Shown: piece after piece, positions 36,675-50,484 of the stretch
Numbering within the stretch: position 1 is the stretch's first letter
Layout: the number at the start of each line of letters is the position of its first letter
Source of the DNA: Dasypus novemcinctus
Lineage: Eukaryota > Chordata > Mammalia > Cingulata > Dasypodidae
DNA length: 64,000 bases
NCBI RefSeq assembly: GCF_030445035.2
Contig: NC_080682.1
Location: 30,238,770 to 30,302,769, forward strand
Reading direction: 5' to 3'
The notes under the pieces: generated by a model
Told to the model about the DNA's origin: nothing
What the model saw: the letters and a program-made list of their open reading frames with translations, nothing else
Database searches by the model: none
Position numbers and translations under genes: made by a program

Positions 36675-38040
36675 ATAAAATGGAAGGTTATTGTTGAGGG
36701 TTCCTAAGGTGGGTGAATAAAAATAAACAAATAAAATCCATAGTGCTTCACTTCAGTTTAAACTGCCTAACAAATAAAACTGAAAGCATTATATAATAAA
36801 AGTTCTTGAAAAATACCTTAACATACTTTCTTAGTTATTTTAACTGAGTTAACTTTTAAATTCTTCCAAGTTTTTTCAAAATTTCCTAGAAGTACAGCTT
36901 AAGCAGTGTACATTAGAGAACAGTATCCAAGAAAAATGTGGAAGATGATTTTCTGGTTTATGATAAACAGGGTCTCTGGTAAGACCAACAAAGCCCTGAA
37001 TTTCACATCTGTATCAGTAGTTCTAGCCTCCAAAGCAGTCAGACATGTGTTATTGAAAATTAAAACATCAAAAATTAATACTGATGTTTATTTCTACTCT
37101 TGTAATAAAATTTTTGAACAGTAATTATTAAAAAATGTGGGGCAGAAGATATTAGAAATGACAATTATTAACAAGGGAATTGCAAATTTAGCTCCTTCAT
37201 TTATAAACCAGATTTCTTCCTTTAACCTTTTCATAGATATCACTCCATTGCTTCTCCCCTCTTCCTCTATATAAACAGTTTTTATCTCTCTTTTAGATAA
37301 TTTTCATTAGCATCAGAACCTCGGGGAATATGATGAGAGTCTTTGAAATTTCCTATGTCTTGACAAATGCTTCCTTCCAGATTATCCACCTCACATTGCC
37401 TTTGACTAAGATATTTAGCAACTCTGTAGATATAAAGGTTAATCTGAAGAAAATGACAATAATGCTTTTCCACAGACTGTAAACTGGAGCACAATAGATT
37501 GTCACACTGTGAATTTTGACCAGTTTTACCAGTTTTGCATCCTGTTGTAAATTCATTTCAGCATTAGTGACCAAACCATGAATATGTGATATTTGTGGGG
37601 TATTTTTTGAACTGATTTAACTTTCTTCATTACAGGAGCTAAATAAATTCTTTCTTATGTGTTTATTTTATATTTGTGTGCAAATCATTATTATATTCTC
37701 TTGTAAAAAGCATCCTTTTAACAAAATCAACTTGTATTTTTCTTTTTAAACACAAACAAAAATCTTTCTTTGTCCATATTTTCCCTTTCAATTTTCTTTC
37801 TCTATTTCTGATTTTTCTTCTTCCTATGGTCACTGTATCTAATTTCTCTCCTTCCAATTTTGTTGAACCTTTTCAAATGAAGTTTTCACCTCTACCTCTT
37901 CAATAAAGTTACTACTATGAAGGTCACCAATTACTTTTATATTGACATTTCCAGGATTTGCCAGGATTTGACAGAGTTCATCACTTTTTACTCCAGATAT
38001 TTTAACTTGGTTTGGGATCACCATACCCTCCAGATTTTCC
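36675..38040. other. Unclassified intergenic DNA
   Basis: No gene or confident repeat; some short overlapping open frames (for example 37282-37494 and 37353-37574 on the minus strand) look random. Confidence 0.45.
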
Positions 38041-38960
38041 TCTTTTTTTAAATATTCATTTTTATTTTTATTTTCTGAAGATATTTAAATTTCATAAATG
38101 TTACATAAAAATTATAGAAAAATTATAGGATTCCCATATACCCCAAACCCTAGCCCCCCCCCATTTTCCCACATTAACAACACCCTCCATTAGTGTGATA
38201 CATTTGTTACAATTGATGAACACATCACACATTTTGGAGCATTGCCACCAAGTGTGGACTATAATTTACATTATAGTTTACACTTTCTCCTGCACGTTTT
38301 TGTAAATATTCACAAGATATATAATGGCCTGTATCTGACATTGCAATGTCATTTTTGACAGTTCCCAAGTTCCAAAAAAGTCCCCAAATTACAGTTATTC
38401 CTCCCTTTCCTTTCCCTCAGAATCTCTAGTGGCACTGCTTCCACATCATTAATTAAAGTTCTTCCATTGGTAGAATTACAATAAGTGTATAGAAGACTGG
38501 TAGTCTACAGTAGAATACCAGTAAGTATACTCTAGTCCATCATTCATTCCCCAAACTAGAGGACTCTGGGATGGTGATGCCCACACCACCTCTAATTGAG
38601 AGGGTGCTTAGATCCCATGGGACATATGGATGGGACTATCCTGCTTGCAACTGCAGACTCTCTGTGTTCCTTGAGATTGTCATTGTCCATCATCATTTCC
38701 TTGTTAATTGTCCTGGGTGAGTCCAGTGGATTGGAGAGTAGGTATTACAACACTTAAGATTCAGGGCCCAGCTGGTATATGGATAGTCCAAAGATTTAAG
38801 TCTCTTGTACATATACCTGTCAAGTACAGTACTAATAGAAGGAATAGAAGAGCCATGTGTAGGGAAACCACAATTGAGTCCAACTCTGTCATATTTAAGT
38901 TGATTTTCCCAGTCTTTGATGGTCTCACTGTACTCTCTGTATTAATGTTTCACAAGGCTC
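38041..38960 (-). mobile_element. LINE-1 3' tail
   Basis: The reverse complement of the tail family: T-rich start, 'cccacattaacaacaccctcc', 'gtgatacatttgttacaatt', then the 'tctctgtgttccttgagattg' and 'gtccagtggattggagagtag' segments. Same orientation as the next copy at 40.1 kb. Confidence 0.75.
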
Positions 38961-40079
38961 TGTCCTTAGACCTGTGTTTATTTCAATCTTGGTGATTTTA
39001 TATAACACATATTTAAATACTATGTGCAGGTGCCTGCAAAATTTATATCTCCCAACCCAGACCTCTACGTTGAACTCTCAATGGATTACTGTAATAGGGT
39101 TCAATCTGTCTTATATTTGTACACAAATGTTCTACTCTGTTCCTAGAGTAATGGTTGGAATATAATAGATAATCAACAGCTATGTGTTGAATAAATAAGT
39201 GTTTAAAAATATTGAGAAAAATCCCTAGTGAAAGAGAATAAAGAGAGCCATATTGATGGAACTATATAATTTTCATGTATTACTTTTTATATATTCAGAA
39301 ATATTACTGGATTTCAAATTCTCTTTGAAGAAATTATTTATCTATTTCAAAAGCAATGCTTTATTGACTTGATATCTAAGAAAACAAATATTCCTTCAGA
39401 GTTCTTATTTTAAATACTATTTCAGATGTTTCCAATGACTTACCCAAACTCTCCTTTTTTATTGCTCTTAGAACCCTGAGATTGCTTGTGCTGGCATTTC
39501 CCATTCTTCTTTGTAACTAGGTTAGTGATATAATATTGTTGTACCAATGAAACCTAAATGAGAATCTGTTGGGTAACTCTGGAAAGTTTTACTCCCTGAT
39601 AAACATTTTTGTTCTTTTTTTGTCTTTTTTTTCCCTTCTATCCTGAAACATAAACCTAAGCAGCCATATTAAGGCCATAAGGACAAATACTTCATGAGAA
39701 GCATGGTAGAACATGGAGCAAAAAGGAGCCTGTCTGTATATATTAATTTTAGATTCTACTATTTTTTTCTGGTCTTATTTTTACATTAAAGAAAAACAAC
39801 ACTTATTTGCCTAAGTTCCTAATAGGTATTGCATTTAATTCATATATTAATTCATGAAATTGTGTCTTTTATGATATTAACTCCTCATTCAAACCTTTGA
39901 TATGTGATTCTATTTGTACATGCTCATTTTACAGCTTTAAAAATGATCATATTTTTTTTCCTTTTGGCCCAAAGTTTCTTTTATTAAAATTTATTTGTAA
40001 TTAACTTTTGATTTTGTAATGCAATTCTTTGTCTCCTTTTCTAGTTTTGTCCTTCCTTGGTTAGATACAATCTATGTAT
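38961..40079. other. Unclassified intergenic DNA
   Basis: AT-rich; no gene or confident repeat was seen. Confidence 0.45.
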
Positions 40080-41511
40080 TGTTTCTTTATTTGTTTTTAT
40101 TTTATTTAATTTTAATTTTTTAATATTTTTTTCTTAAAAAAATATAGATAATGCAAAATGTTACATTAAAAATATAAAAGTTCCCCTATATCCCCCACCC
40201 CAGCCCCCACACATTCCTCCCACCTTAACAACCTCTTTCATCAGTGTGGCACACTATTACATTTGATGAATAAATTTTGGAACACTGCTACACAGAATGA
40301 AATGTAGTTTTCTTTGCAGTTTATACTCTATCCAAGTCTATTCAGTGGGTTATGGCAGGTTATATAATGTCGTGCCTCTGTCCCTGCAATATCATTCAGG
40401 ACAACGCCAAGTCCCGAAAATGCCCCCATATCACATGTCTTCTTCCCTCTCCCTGCCTTCAGCAACTCCCATGGCCACTGTCTCCACATGAATGGTAGAG
40501 TTTCTTCTATTGCTAGAGTCACAATAATTCTATAGTAGAATGCCAGTAGTCCACTCTAATTCATATTTCATCCCTCCATCCTGTGAACCCTGGGATTGTG
40601 ATGTCCACGCCACTTTTAAATTGAGAGGGAGCTTAGATCCCACATGGCTGATGGATCAAATTCTCCTGCTTGCAGTTGTCGACTCTCTTAGTTCCCTTGT
40701 GTGGTGGTTGACCATCTTAACTTCCCTGCTAGCTGAACTGGGTAAGTCCAATGAACCAGAGAGCAGGTGTTGCAACTCTGCTGAGGCTCAGATCCCAGAG
40801 ATTAAAGTCTCCTGGGCATACACCAACCCCAATGCCAACCATAGTTTCAGTAAAAGTGACAGAACAGGCATGTGTAGAGTGGTCACATATGAGTTCCAAC
40901 TCCATCACACTCAGAAGCACAAGTTCCAAAGTAGCATCCACTGACAAGACACTGAACTCCACAGCCATCTGTCATGACCATAAGGCCTGGGTGTCTCCAC
41001 AGCCTTCAGGAGCACCACTACCTGGGGTTGTATCTACTTTGGCTGTCTCTGAGAACCCTGCTGAGACATGCATAAGTGCAATTCCTCTGATGCCAATTAT
41101 AACTTCTACATACATTACACATCAGTAGTCCACTCAGTCCTTCTCTTATCTTCTTTAAGACCACCTACCACCAGGTCTTGAAGGTATTTTCCAATAATTC
41201 CTTCTAGAAGTTTTATGGTTCCTGCTTTTATTTTTATTTTATTTTATTTTTGAAAGACAGTCTTGCTGGTTATAAGATTCTTGGCTGGAAGTTTTTCTCT
41301 TGTATTATCTTAAATATATCAGATCACTGTCTTCTTGTCTCCATGGTTTCTGGTGATAAATCAGCACTTAATCTTATTGGATATCCCTTATATGTTATGC
41401 ATTGCTTTTCTCTTGCTGTTCTCAGAATTTTCTCTTCGTCTTTGACCTTTGACATTCTGATGAGTATGTGCCTTGGAATTGGTTATTTGCACTTTTTTGG
41501 ATGGGAGTTCG

Positions 41512-42077
41512 TTATGCTTCTTGGACAAGGATATCTATGTCCTTTAATAAGATTGGGTAATTTTCTACCATTATTTCTTTAAGTATTCCTTCTGCCCCTT
41601 TTCCCTTCTCTTCTCCTTCTGGGACACCCATAACATGTATGTTTGCATGCCTTTTGCTGTCATGTAATTTGTTGAGACCTAGTTCAATTTTTTCCATTCT
41701 TTTCTTCATCTCTTCTTTTGTATGTTCACTTTCAGAGGGCATTTCTTCAAGCTCACCAATCCTTTCTTCTGCCTCCTCAAATCTGCTATTATATGATTCC
41801 AATGTTTTTTTTTTTATTTCATTGATTGCACCTTTCATTCCTATAAGATCTGCTATTTTCCTATGTATGCTTTCAATTCTTTGTGCTCATCCAATGTCTT
41901 CTTCATATCCTTTATCTCTGTAACCATCTCATTGAATTTATTAAGGTGATTTGTTTGAACATCTATAATTAGTTTCTCAACTCCTTTATGCCATTTGGAG
42001 GTGTATCTTGTTCCTTTAACTGGTCCATAGCTTCCTGTTTCTTGGTGTGGATTGTAATTTTTTGTTGTTGTCTTCAC
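41512..42077 (-). pseudogene. LINE-1 ORF1 coiled-coil region, broken
   Basis: Two adjacent open pieces, 41853-42077 and 41512-41838 on the minus strand, give an ORF1-like N-terminus (start MKTTTKNYNPHQ), a heptad-rich coiled coil (EEAEERIGELEEMPSESEHT) and the GVPEGEEKGKGAEG segment that begins the RRM-like part. One frameshift separates them. The LREFL-type later segment is not open here. Confidence 0.75.
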
Positions 42078-43413
42078 ATCTGGTTATTAGAGTATTTTTT
42101 CTGGATGCAGTTTTTCTCTCTAATTTAAGGCTTCTTATCATTTCTCCCTTGTTGGTTATGCAGTAGGAGCCAAGCAAGTAGTTGATGCTGTAAGCTGTGG
42201 AGTCTCAAGCAGCCCTCATTGCACCACGGACCAATAAAGCTTCTTCCAATTTTCTCCTTTGACCGGAGTAGGGACAGAGTCACAGCTATGTGGAATAATC
42301 CACATGCAGGCCTAGACTGTAGTTGCCGAGAGAGACTGATAGAACTTCACATCCCTTTCTCCTCTACTTGGGGCAGGGATGCAGCTGCTGGCAGTGTGGC
42401 TAGCAATCTATGCAGTGTGGGTCCTAAGATGACAGCAGTTGCCCTGGTAGAATTCTGATTTTCAGTCAATGCCAGTCAAAGTTCCCTGCAATTACCTGTA
42501 TAGACTGGTGCAGGGCTCCTCAGCCTCCTCCCTGCCAGAGGTGGGACTATAGCCTAGGTGGGTTGCAGGCTGATCTGCATGAAAGAAACTGTTAGCCTGG
42601 CTACCCCTCAGACTGGGGGCAGAGTCAGAATGGTGGCTATTGGTCTCTTTCTAACTTGGGCTGGTTCTCACTTAGGCAGCCAAGTCTCCCAACCAGTAGC
42701 TGAAATCTGCAGTCAACTGTCTCCTCCTCCCCTGTTTCTGGGAAATGGAGCTTTCAATTCCCATCACAGAGCAGACCCTGGGGCAGCTTATGCTGCCAGA
42801 GTAGGATAATCACTGGCCTCCGCGGCTTGGCCAGTATTTTCCTGGAGAGTTTGGTGCAGGTCTCCACAGCTTCCTCCGTGCTGGAGGTGGCACTTGGGCC
42901 TAAGCTAGATCTGCAATATGATCTGGATGGGAAGAAGCTGGTCCCCACCAGCACTGGGATTTTCAGTCTGCCCCGCTTCCCCTTGTGCCAGGCATGGAGT
43001 TAAGATGGCAGCTCAAAGCCTTTTTTGACCTGGACAGGATCAAATCTTAGCTGTTCTCAGGATCATACTATAGCCCACTGAATTTCCTCATCATAGCTGA
43101 AATTGGTGCCCAACCATCTCTTCCTCCCCCATTTTGGGCAAGTGGAGCTTTCAATTCCAGCCACGGAATAGCTCCCGAGGTGCCTTGTGCCTCCATTGTA
43201 GAATGGGCACAGACCTCCGTGGTGTGTAGTGATCTACGTATGCATCTTCTCTGAAGACAGACAGTCTCCTCCTTCCACTCCCCCAAGGAATTTGCAGGAT
43301 GCTTTTCTGGCCTCCTGGAGCCTCCAAACAGGTGCTTCAGCTAGCTCCAGAGAGCTCTGGGTGTTTGCTAACTGCCCTGTAGCAGGAGCTGACTCTAGGA
43401 GCTCCTTTCTCCA

Positions 43414-43423
43414 CCACCATCTT
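43414..43423 (-). promoter_or_regulatory. YY1-like site at the LINE-1 5' end (tentative)
   Basis: On the minus strand AAGATGGTGG lies about 12 bp from the 5' end of the LINE-1. Human LINE-1 has a YY1 site (AAGATGGC core) at a comparable position, where it sets the start of transcription. One base differs from that core. The equivalent position of the other copy (about 12840-12850) is mutated. Confidence 0.35.
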
Positions 43424-43484
43424 GCTGGTTCTCTCTACATAATAATTTTTAAAAAATAAGTAAAGTAAAAAATAAATTGGGGTA

Positions 43485-45380
43485 TTAAAAATGAAAAATA
43501 TCATAAAAATTTTTGACATTTTGCCTTTCATCACTGTAATAGGATGTGGAAGAATGGAAATCCTCATCCACTGTTGGTGGCAATGTAGAAGAATCCAGCC
43601 ATTGTGGATGACAGTTTGGCAGTTCCTCAAAAAACAAACAAACAAACAAAAATCTAGCTATGGATTTGCCATATGATCCAGCAATTCCACTGCTGGGTAT
43701 ATACCCAGAAGAACTGAAAACAAGGACACAAACCAATATATGCACACCAATGTTCACAGAGGCATTATTCACTATTACCAAAAGCTGGAATCATCCCAAA
43801 TGCCCATCAACAGATGAATGGATAGACAAAATGTGGTATATACATGCAGTGGAATACTACTCAGCTATACGAAGGAACAGAGTACTAATATATGGGATAA
43901 TGTGAATGACTCTTGAGGACCTTATGTTAAGTGAAGCAAGCCAGGCATTGAAGGACAAATACTACATGACCTTTCTGATATGTATTAAGCCAATCAAGCT
44001 GTCTTAGAGAACCAAAGACTGTAAGATAGGTTTACAGGAAATATGGGGGGACAGAAGGGTTGTGAACCAATGCCCACATAGATGAAATATATGGTAAAGT
44101 GGAGGTAAGTAGTTTTGCAGTGAAGGGATAAGATAGGGATATAGGGATACTATTGGGTTGGGCTTTCCAGGTTTGAGGGGACTAGGGTTGGGAAGATAGG
44201 TCAGATGATCCATGGAATTGGGGGAAGGGTTGGGGGGAGCAGGTGACCATGAGAGATTGTCAGGTACGTGGTTGAAACTATAATTTTGAGAAAACTCTTT
44301 AGAAAATATAAGAAAGGGTTACTCGTTTAAGGTGTTTGACGGGGGGAATCTGGCACAGGGTGCACCTTGGGCAAACTTCTAAGGAGTATGGGAGCACTCA
44401 TCTTGTCATAGTGTGTTAAATCAGTGGGTGCAGACCCATACAATGAGGGGAAGTTGTTATACTCCCATCCTGGGCAGGCCTGATGTTCTCAAACTGAGAA
44501 AAGGGTGTCTCTCGAGAGCATGGGTGGCTCCCAATGGGGGAGGACAGACTAGTGTGTCAAGCTCTCAGCATTGTTGCAAGTATCAGTGAATCTTGTCCTT
44601 TAAGCAGGGAAGCTTGGTTGTCACTATGGGCCCTGAGGGGAGATAGAGAAAGGAAAAGAACAGACGGAAGAGGGAAATGGACTTGGCCCAGTGGTTAGGG
44701 AGTCAGTCTACCACATGGGAGGTCCACGGTTCAAACCCTGGGCCTCCTTGACCCGTGTGGAGCTGGCCCATGCGCAGTGCTGATGCGGCAAGGAGTGCCG
44801 CCCCACTCAGGGGTGCCCCCGCGTAGGGGAGCCCCACGCGCAAGGAGTGCACCCATAAGGAGAGCCACCCAGGGCCAAAGAAAGTGCAGCCTGCCCAGGA
44901 ATGGCGCTGCCCACACTTCCCGAGCCGCTGATGACAACAGAAACGGACAAAGAAACAAGACGCAGCAAATAGACACAGAGAACAGACAACCGGGGGAGGG
45001 GGGGAAATTAAATAAATAAAGCTTTAAAAAAAAAAAGAATAGATGGAAGAGGGGATAACTAGGGGCAATGGAAGTGTTCTGCAGAATCCTGCAATGATGG
45101 ATCTAGACCATGTTAAATTTCACCAGCAATTTATAAGAGTATACAGTCTAAAATGTAAACCATAATGTAAACCATAATGGAACCATGGTTGGTACCTATG
45201 TTTCAATATCTGTACATCAGTTGCAGCAAATGTATCATCCACGTGTATAAAGATCATTGCTGGGAAAGAGGGAAAAGGTTTTGATGTTGGATATATGGAA
45301 GCCCCTTATATTCTACATGTGATTTTACTGTGACCTAAAACTTTTCTGAAGACATAATTAAAAAAATTTTTTAAAAAGAA
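43485..45380 (+). mobile_element. LINE-1 3' end (ORF2 C-terminus and long 3' UTR), split by a SINE
   Basis: Late ORF2 is well kept at 43540-43910, including an open stretch at 43660-43905 with DPAIPLLGIYPEELKTRTQ and MFTEALFTITKSWNHPKCP, matching the normal LINE-1 C-terminal region. The 3' UTR follows to about 45362, interrupted at 44674-45037 by a DAS SINE. The 5' part is absent, as in most LINE-1 copies. Confidence 0.85.
44674..45037 (+). mobile_element. DAS-III-like SINE with a TSD
   Basis: It begins GAAATGGACTTGGCCCAGTG, contains the full DAS body ('gacccgtgtggagctgg', 'cagcctgcccaggaatgg', 'caaagaaacaagacgcagc') and ends in an A-rich tail. Flanks AACAGACGGAAGAGG (44659-44673) and AATAGATGGAAGAGG (45038-45052) are the 15-bp target duplication with two C-to-T type changes. 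It is inserted in a LINE-1 3' UTR. Confidence 0.92.
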
Positions 45381-45438
45381 TGTAGACACTGAGGAAAAAG
45401 TGGAAAAGATTGCCTTGCCACTGTACATACAGGACAAT

Positions 45439-48400
45439 CTATTTGTTTTATGCATATATAGCTTAGATTTAGCTACCTTGCCAATTGCCTAATTATAGAT
45501 GTTTTAATCATATTTTTAAAGATTTTATAGGTTTACTCTCTATCCCCTTGTCAAATGAATAAAGATTCATAGAAGGTTAGTGTCCTTATTTAGTAAATGG
45601 CAGCAAAATTGTCTCTTAACTCCCAATTCGGTGTATGTTCCCACAAACCTTACTCACCTCTGCTTAATTTGACAAAGGATACATCTGAAATGAACTGTTT
45701 ACAAGCTAAACATATAATGTTGTTATTATATTAAATTGATTATTTATTTGTGGAACATATAAACTTAAAATTTCACCAAGAAAACTTCAACTTTAAGGAA
45801 AGGGGCTACATGCTAAATTGAAATCAAGAAAGGAGTTTTTGAAACTTGGCAGGGAAGTGGGGTTAGGACACTAAGCTGGACATTATCTTTGAAGGATAAA
45901 CAGGGTAACATGCTTCTTGTTCCCTCTACTATTTGCACATAATAGATAATGTAGGACACCTATTGAGGGATAATATCCCAAGCCCCATTCTGCCCTGAGT
46001 CCTTTCTCATTCCTAACAGTAAAGTCTCATAATAAGAGCACACAGCTTGGTCTCTGTGAGTATGATAAATGTATTTCATCTCAAATTTAGTAGCTCTTTG
46101 TCCTTCTCCAATTTATTGCCTATGTCATGACAGATCAAAGTCTCTAAAATTTTGGTTCCTTTTGCTACATCCATATTCAGAGAACAGCACTTGCTTCTAT
46201 ACAGCAAGCTTCTCTTAACCATTCAAGGACTTAAACTCCTTTAACATTCTCTAAAATATTTTCAGATATCTCATCATTAACATTTAATTGGAATAGCCAG
46301 GAAATTGATTGTTATCATATCTTTTGTTTCTCCAAGGAGTTCTTCAGAGAGTGAGCAACAGTACCTTGTATTCTTCTTGCCATTCGTAATTTAATCTAAC
46401 AGTCAGTGCATAGACTTGATGTAGACAAAAAACCAGGAAATAGACAAAGCCCTATAATCTGGGGCAGGATAATAAACTTGCCTGATACTCTGTTTCTACT
46501 CTTCTAATATATGCATTTCTAATATCAATGTCCCACAGTTGTGCAAGTTAGTTTATAAGACACATACATAGTATGCAATAGGCTTTATCTTTTCTTTCTC
46601 TTTGCCTTTTCTTACATTGCTTTGCATACGTTACATACCCAATATATAGTTACCACAAAAATAAAATTATACTGAAGATTTAAAATTAGTATAAAAATGG
46701 AAGCTACCATAATTCATATCTAATTGATTGTCATTATTTGAGACTGAAAAGAGAAATAATGGTAATGTTAGTGAAAATTTATTTGGTGCTTATCACCTCT
46801 TAGATGCAACTCTCAGCATTTTACATGAATCATATAATACTAACAAGGACCCACTCTTCTTCTTAATAGCCCTGTTTTGCAAATGAGGGAACCAGGCATT
46901 TTTTACAACAGGGGTAAATACTAATTATACAGAAAAGTTATTTTAAGATATATTTTAATACTTTCTCTATAATTTTTATTTTGATAATAGAGTTTCCACA
47001 TCCAAATGAGTCTTGGAATTGTTTTAGGAACATATTTATGTCACAATCCAAGTTTTCTCACCCAAGAAATTTCTCTTAACACCAGTTTCGAAGTCCTCTC
47101 ATCTCTAGTACCAATTCTCAGAACCAGTCTTATTTCCTTTCTCTTTTACTGTTCACATTATTCTCTCCTTCATCCATTAAATTTATTCTACATTGATTTC
47201 CAAGATCCTCTGATATTAAGGTGTTCTAAACCCATGACATTCCATGCTTTTAATTTCCCTTGCGTACATATCATTTACAGTATAACAAAATGTGAAAAGA
47301 GTAATGAATTTCTACTCTAGTGCATCCCCTTAATTTGTGCCTCCTATTCTTTCATTTATATTTTTCTTTATTCACTAAAATGCATGTTACTTATTTGATT
47401 AGTCTATCAATTTACTTTTCTCTAATTAGAGTCCAATATGTTACACTGAATAGTAATGATACTATTTTTCTTAATGAATTTTCTAAAATCATAAAAGTCT
47501 TCTTCATTTTAATATCTTCTGAAAGATATAGATGTAAGCACTGATTGCATTTTATATAAATAATAGGAAGTTATTATTTAAAACATTTGCAAAAGATTGA
47601 AGGAAACAGGGAAAATGCACATCTCAGTGAAATTATATCAGCATATTTATAGAGCAAAGTATAATTTATATTATAAATGAAAGCTAAGTTTTTCTATCTG
47701 AAAAAAAATATTTGTTTCTTATAAGTTTGTTGGACTTATACTTACTGGAAAATTAACTCATGAGATTATTTCCCTTAATTTTGAATCAAAGATGGTATTT
47801 AGTGTTTGAATGCAATCAGAATAAATGTTTAAATTCACTCCTAAAGCCGAATGAATTTTACCAAGCATTAAGGCTATGTGTTATGCAGTTCTTGGTTGTA
47901 GGACTGCCCTGCTTTCTCTGCAGAGGGGAATAATCTTTAATGTTTTTTTGAAATTCAAATGAAATGAAATCATGATTGTCATTTATGCTGAAAAAATGTG
48001 TTTTTTTAATTGTCTATCTAAAAGTTGTATATCTAATATTCTACTTAATTTCCATGTGGCATTTAAAATGGATTACCTGGGTGATTACAACCCTTGGCTG
48101 CTTCTAAAAACAGATATCTCAACCTGGGTTTCCTAAAAAATGGAAGCTCAGCCAAAATTTATGAGTTAAAATTCAATGGTGGAATAAAATGAAAATTAGT
48201 GAAGAAGAGATAAAATGATAGTGTGCATTTTTAAACTGCCCTCTATATGGTGTCAAGGACAAATATTCCTTCCATCTTGCTTTATTGTCTTCTGAGCAAC
48301 TGTGTAACCTACTGTTTCTCAGACAACTCATTTGGAAGGAGAAGATAAACATATTTTCCACATTTCCATATATCAGAATGATCTCTTTAACCTTAACTCC

Positions 48401-50484
48401 CCTCACATCTGGCTTGTGCATTCAGGGCACTAAGAATGAATATCTCACTATGTTAACAAAGATATAATGGAAGCAAATTATGAAGGTTTGGGATTTGCAA
48501 TGACTCTGGAGCCTGGATGGATAGGGTGGAACATATAAGCATAAAAATTGTGATGTTGCCTATTTCTGTTGATGGCTCCAAATCTGACATAAAGGAAATG
48601 GTTGCTATATTTGGCCACTGCAACCTAAGGAATGCTGTGAAAGCCAGAGCTCTTCTCTTGGAGTTGTGATATTCAGAGGACAAAATGCATAACATGTTGA
48701 AAATCAGACTTAGAATTTGGTTATGAGGGTTGTAGGACTTTAGTTTTTAGAGACTCTTACGTCAAAAAGAGAGCCCTAGAAAATTGAATGCTGAAATCTG
48801 GGATAGTGACTGTTAAGTTGAGTCAGAGAATTTTGAACACCCAAATTCCTGGAAACCTCTGGTGAACAGAATTAACCCCCTTCTCTGTTCTAGAAGAAAA
48901 CAAATTCTATTTGTCTGGAAGTTGTGCAATAGTAGTATAGCATGCTCAATTTTTGTCAATTATTTTCCTAACTGATAAATTGGTTGTATCATTTTTCACT
49001 CCATCAGTAATGCATATGATTTCTAAATCTCTAAATTCTTGCAAGCATTTGTTACATTTAGTCTATCCATCTACTGGCTTAAGTTTGAAAATCACCCGAA
49101 AACTTAAGTACAAGGCAACACTGAATTTCATCCTTACTTATGCACACTTTTCCCTTCTCTGGTAACTTGGCTACTCCAGCCTTAGTAACTTTTTTGGCAC
49201 TGTTTCAGAGTCATTCTACCTCCACTGCATATCTGGTTTTTCTGGATATCCTTGTTAAAAGTTCTGGTCAGATGCAAGTTATAATAGCAAAAACCATGAA
49301 TTTTTAGAATGCCTTACTCATCATCTTGTTATTAACACAGCACTGAGTCTGTTTATCTTATTTCATTTTAAAAGAAATGTGACAGTGCACACAATATCAA
49401 GGAATTCACTTTCCTTACCATGTCCCATTACTCTGTAGTAGTTTGTGTAACAGAGTGGTGGAATAATTTACTGAACATTAAAGATAACACCTTGAAAATC
49501 TGGAGCTTAATTTTCAAGGGAAATTGGCCAGTATATAATGCTGTTTCTTCCACAGCCAGACTAAATTGTTATGGGAATCAGGGGATGTAAGTACAAGTAG
49601 CTCCTTTTACCACCAAACTAAAAACCCACTTTGAAAATTTTTCTTCCTGTCCCACCATTTCTAGATCAGCACATTTGTAGGTCTTAGATATAAAGAGGTT
49701 ATGCTTTCATTAGGGAACACAGTAGTAATTTTACTGAATTGGTAATTGAAAATACAACGTGGACATTTTGGACTCCTCATACCTCTATTAAACCAACAGA
49801 AAAGAAGGGGCAGAGTTCATGGGTACTAATGACAAGGGGAAATTTGTTGGTTGCATTACGATGAGGGCAGAGGTAAACAATATCTTCAATCCATAGAAAT
49901 CTCTTAAAAATCTCTTAAAGAATTCAAGAAAAATGGTAAAAGATAATGGAAAAATTAAGCTACAAATAATGTAAATTATAAAGATGAACTAAAATCACAT
50001 GACCAATTACAGCAAGCAGAACTGTTGTAGCAATTCCTTTTTTGTTGTTTCTTAGATTTATATATGCATATATGTGTCTATATGCTTCTCATTCAATAGA
50101 AACAAAATGTTATTGTTTTATTAATGAATTTTAAAATGTATAGAAGAGTGTTCATAAATGCTTAGTAGCCAAAGGGGTTAAATGCTCCACTCATTTTCTA
50201 TCTACAGGTCTCAGCTCAAAAGTTCACCTTTTCTATCTTTTTGTTTTGTACTGGGACACAGATTCTAAAAACTGTATTTTTGCTCTACCAAGTGGGATAA
50301 TGTTAAAATAGATACAAGAGGAAGGAAAAAAGTTTTCCTTAACTGCCAAAATAAAATGTTAAAGTAAGGATAAGGAAAACTTGATAAAGGAATATGGGGA
50401 GGATGGAGGACAATGAATATAGGGAAATAAATAAAATTGACCACCCATGACGAGGTCTGGACAATACTAAATACTAATGAATGC
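45439..50484. other. Mostly unclassified DNA between the LINE-1 and the receptor pseudogene
   Basis: No gene found in about 5 kb. A decayed reverse-strand MIR lies at about 46770-46925. The open frames at 47006-47320 (104 codons) and 48173-48421 do not resemble known proteins, and codon use does not stand out. Confidence 0.5.
46770..46925 (-). mobile_element. MIR SINE remnant
   Basis: The reverse strand of a MIR: 'tatttggtgcttatcacctc', 'aactctcagcattttacatg', 'atagccctgttttgcaaatgaggg' match the usual order. Confidence 0.6.

Larger units (their letters stand above)
40080..43440 (-). mobile_element. Second ORF2-depleted LINE-1 (half-L1-like)
   Basis: On the minus strand the 5' end is near 43435 (AGAGAACCAGCAAGATGGTG). 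There follows a 5' UTR-like GC-richer region to about 42080, an ORF1 region to about 41245, a T/A-rich joint, only about 130 bp of late ORF2 (about 41110-41235), and the lineage 3' tail (about 40110-41100) ending in a T-rich tract. Compared with the 8.27-12.86 kb copy it lacks the remaining ORF2 part as well, but joins the same late-ORF2 point (a 'gaagttttatggttcctgc' segment, about 41210) to its tail. I found no clear target duplication. Confidence 0.75.

Noticed and set aside
43660-43905. Possible small gene
   Set aside because: It is the LINE-1 ORF2 C-terminal region, not a host gene.
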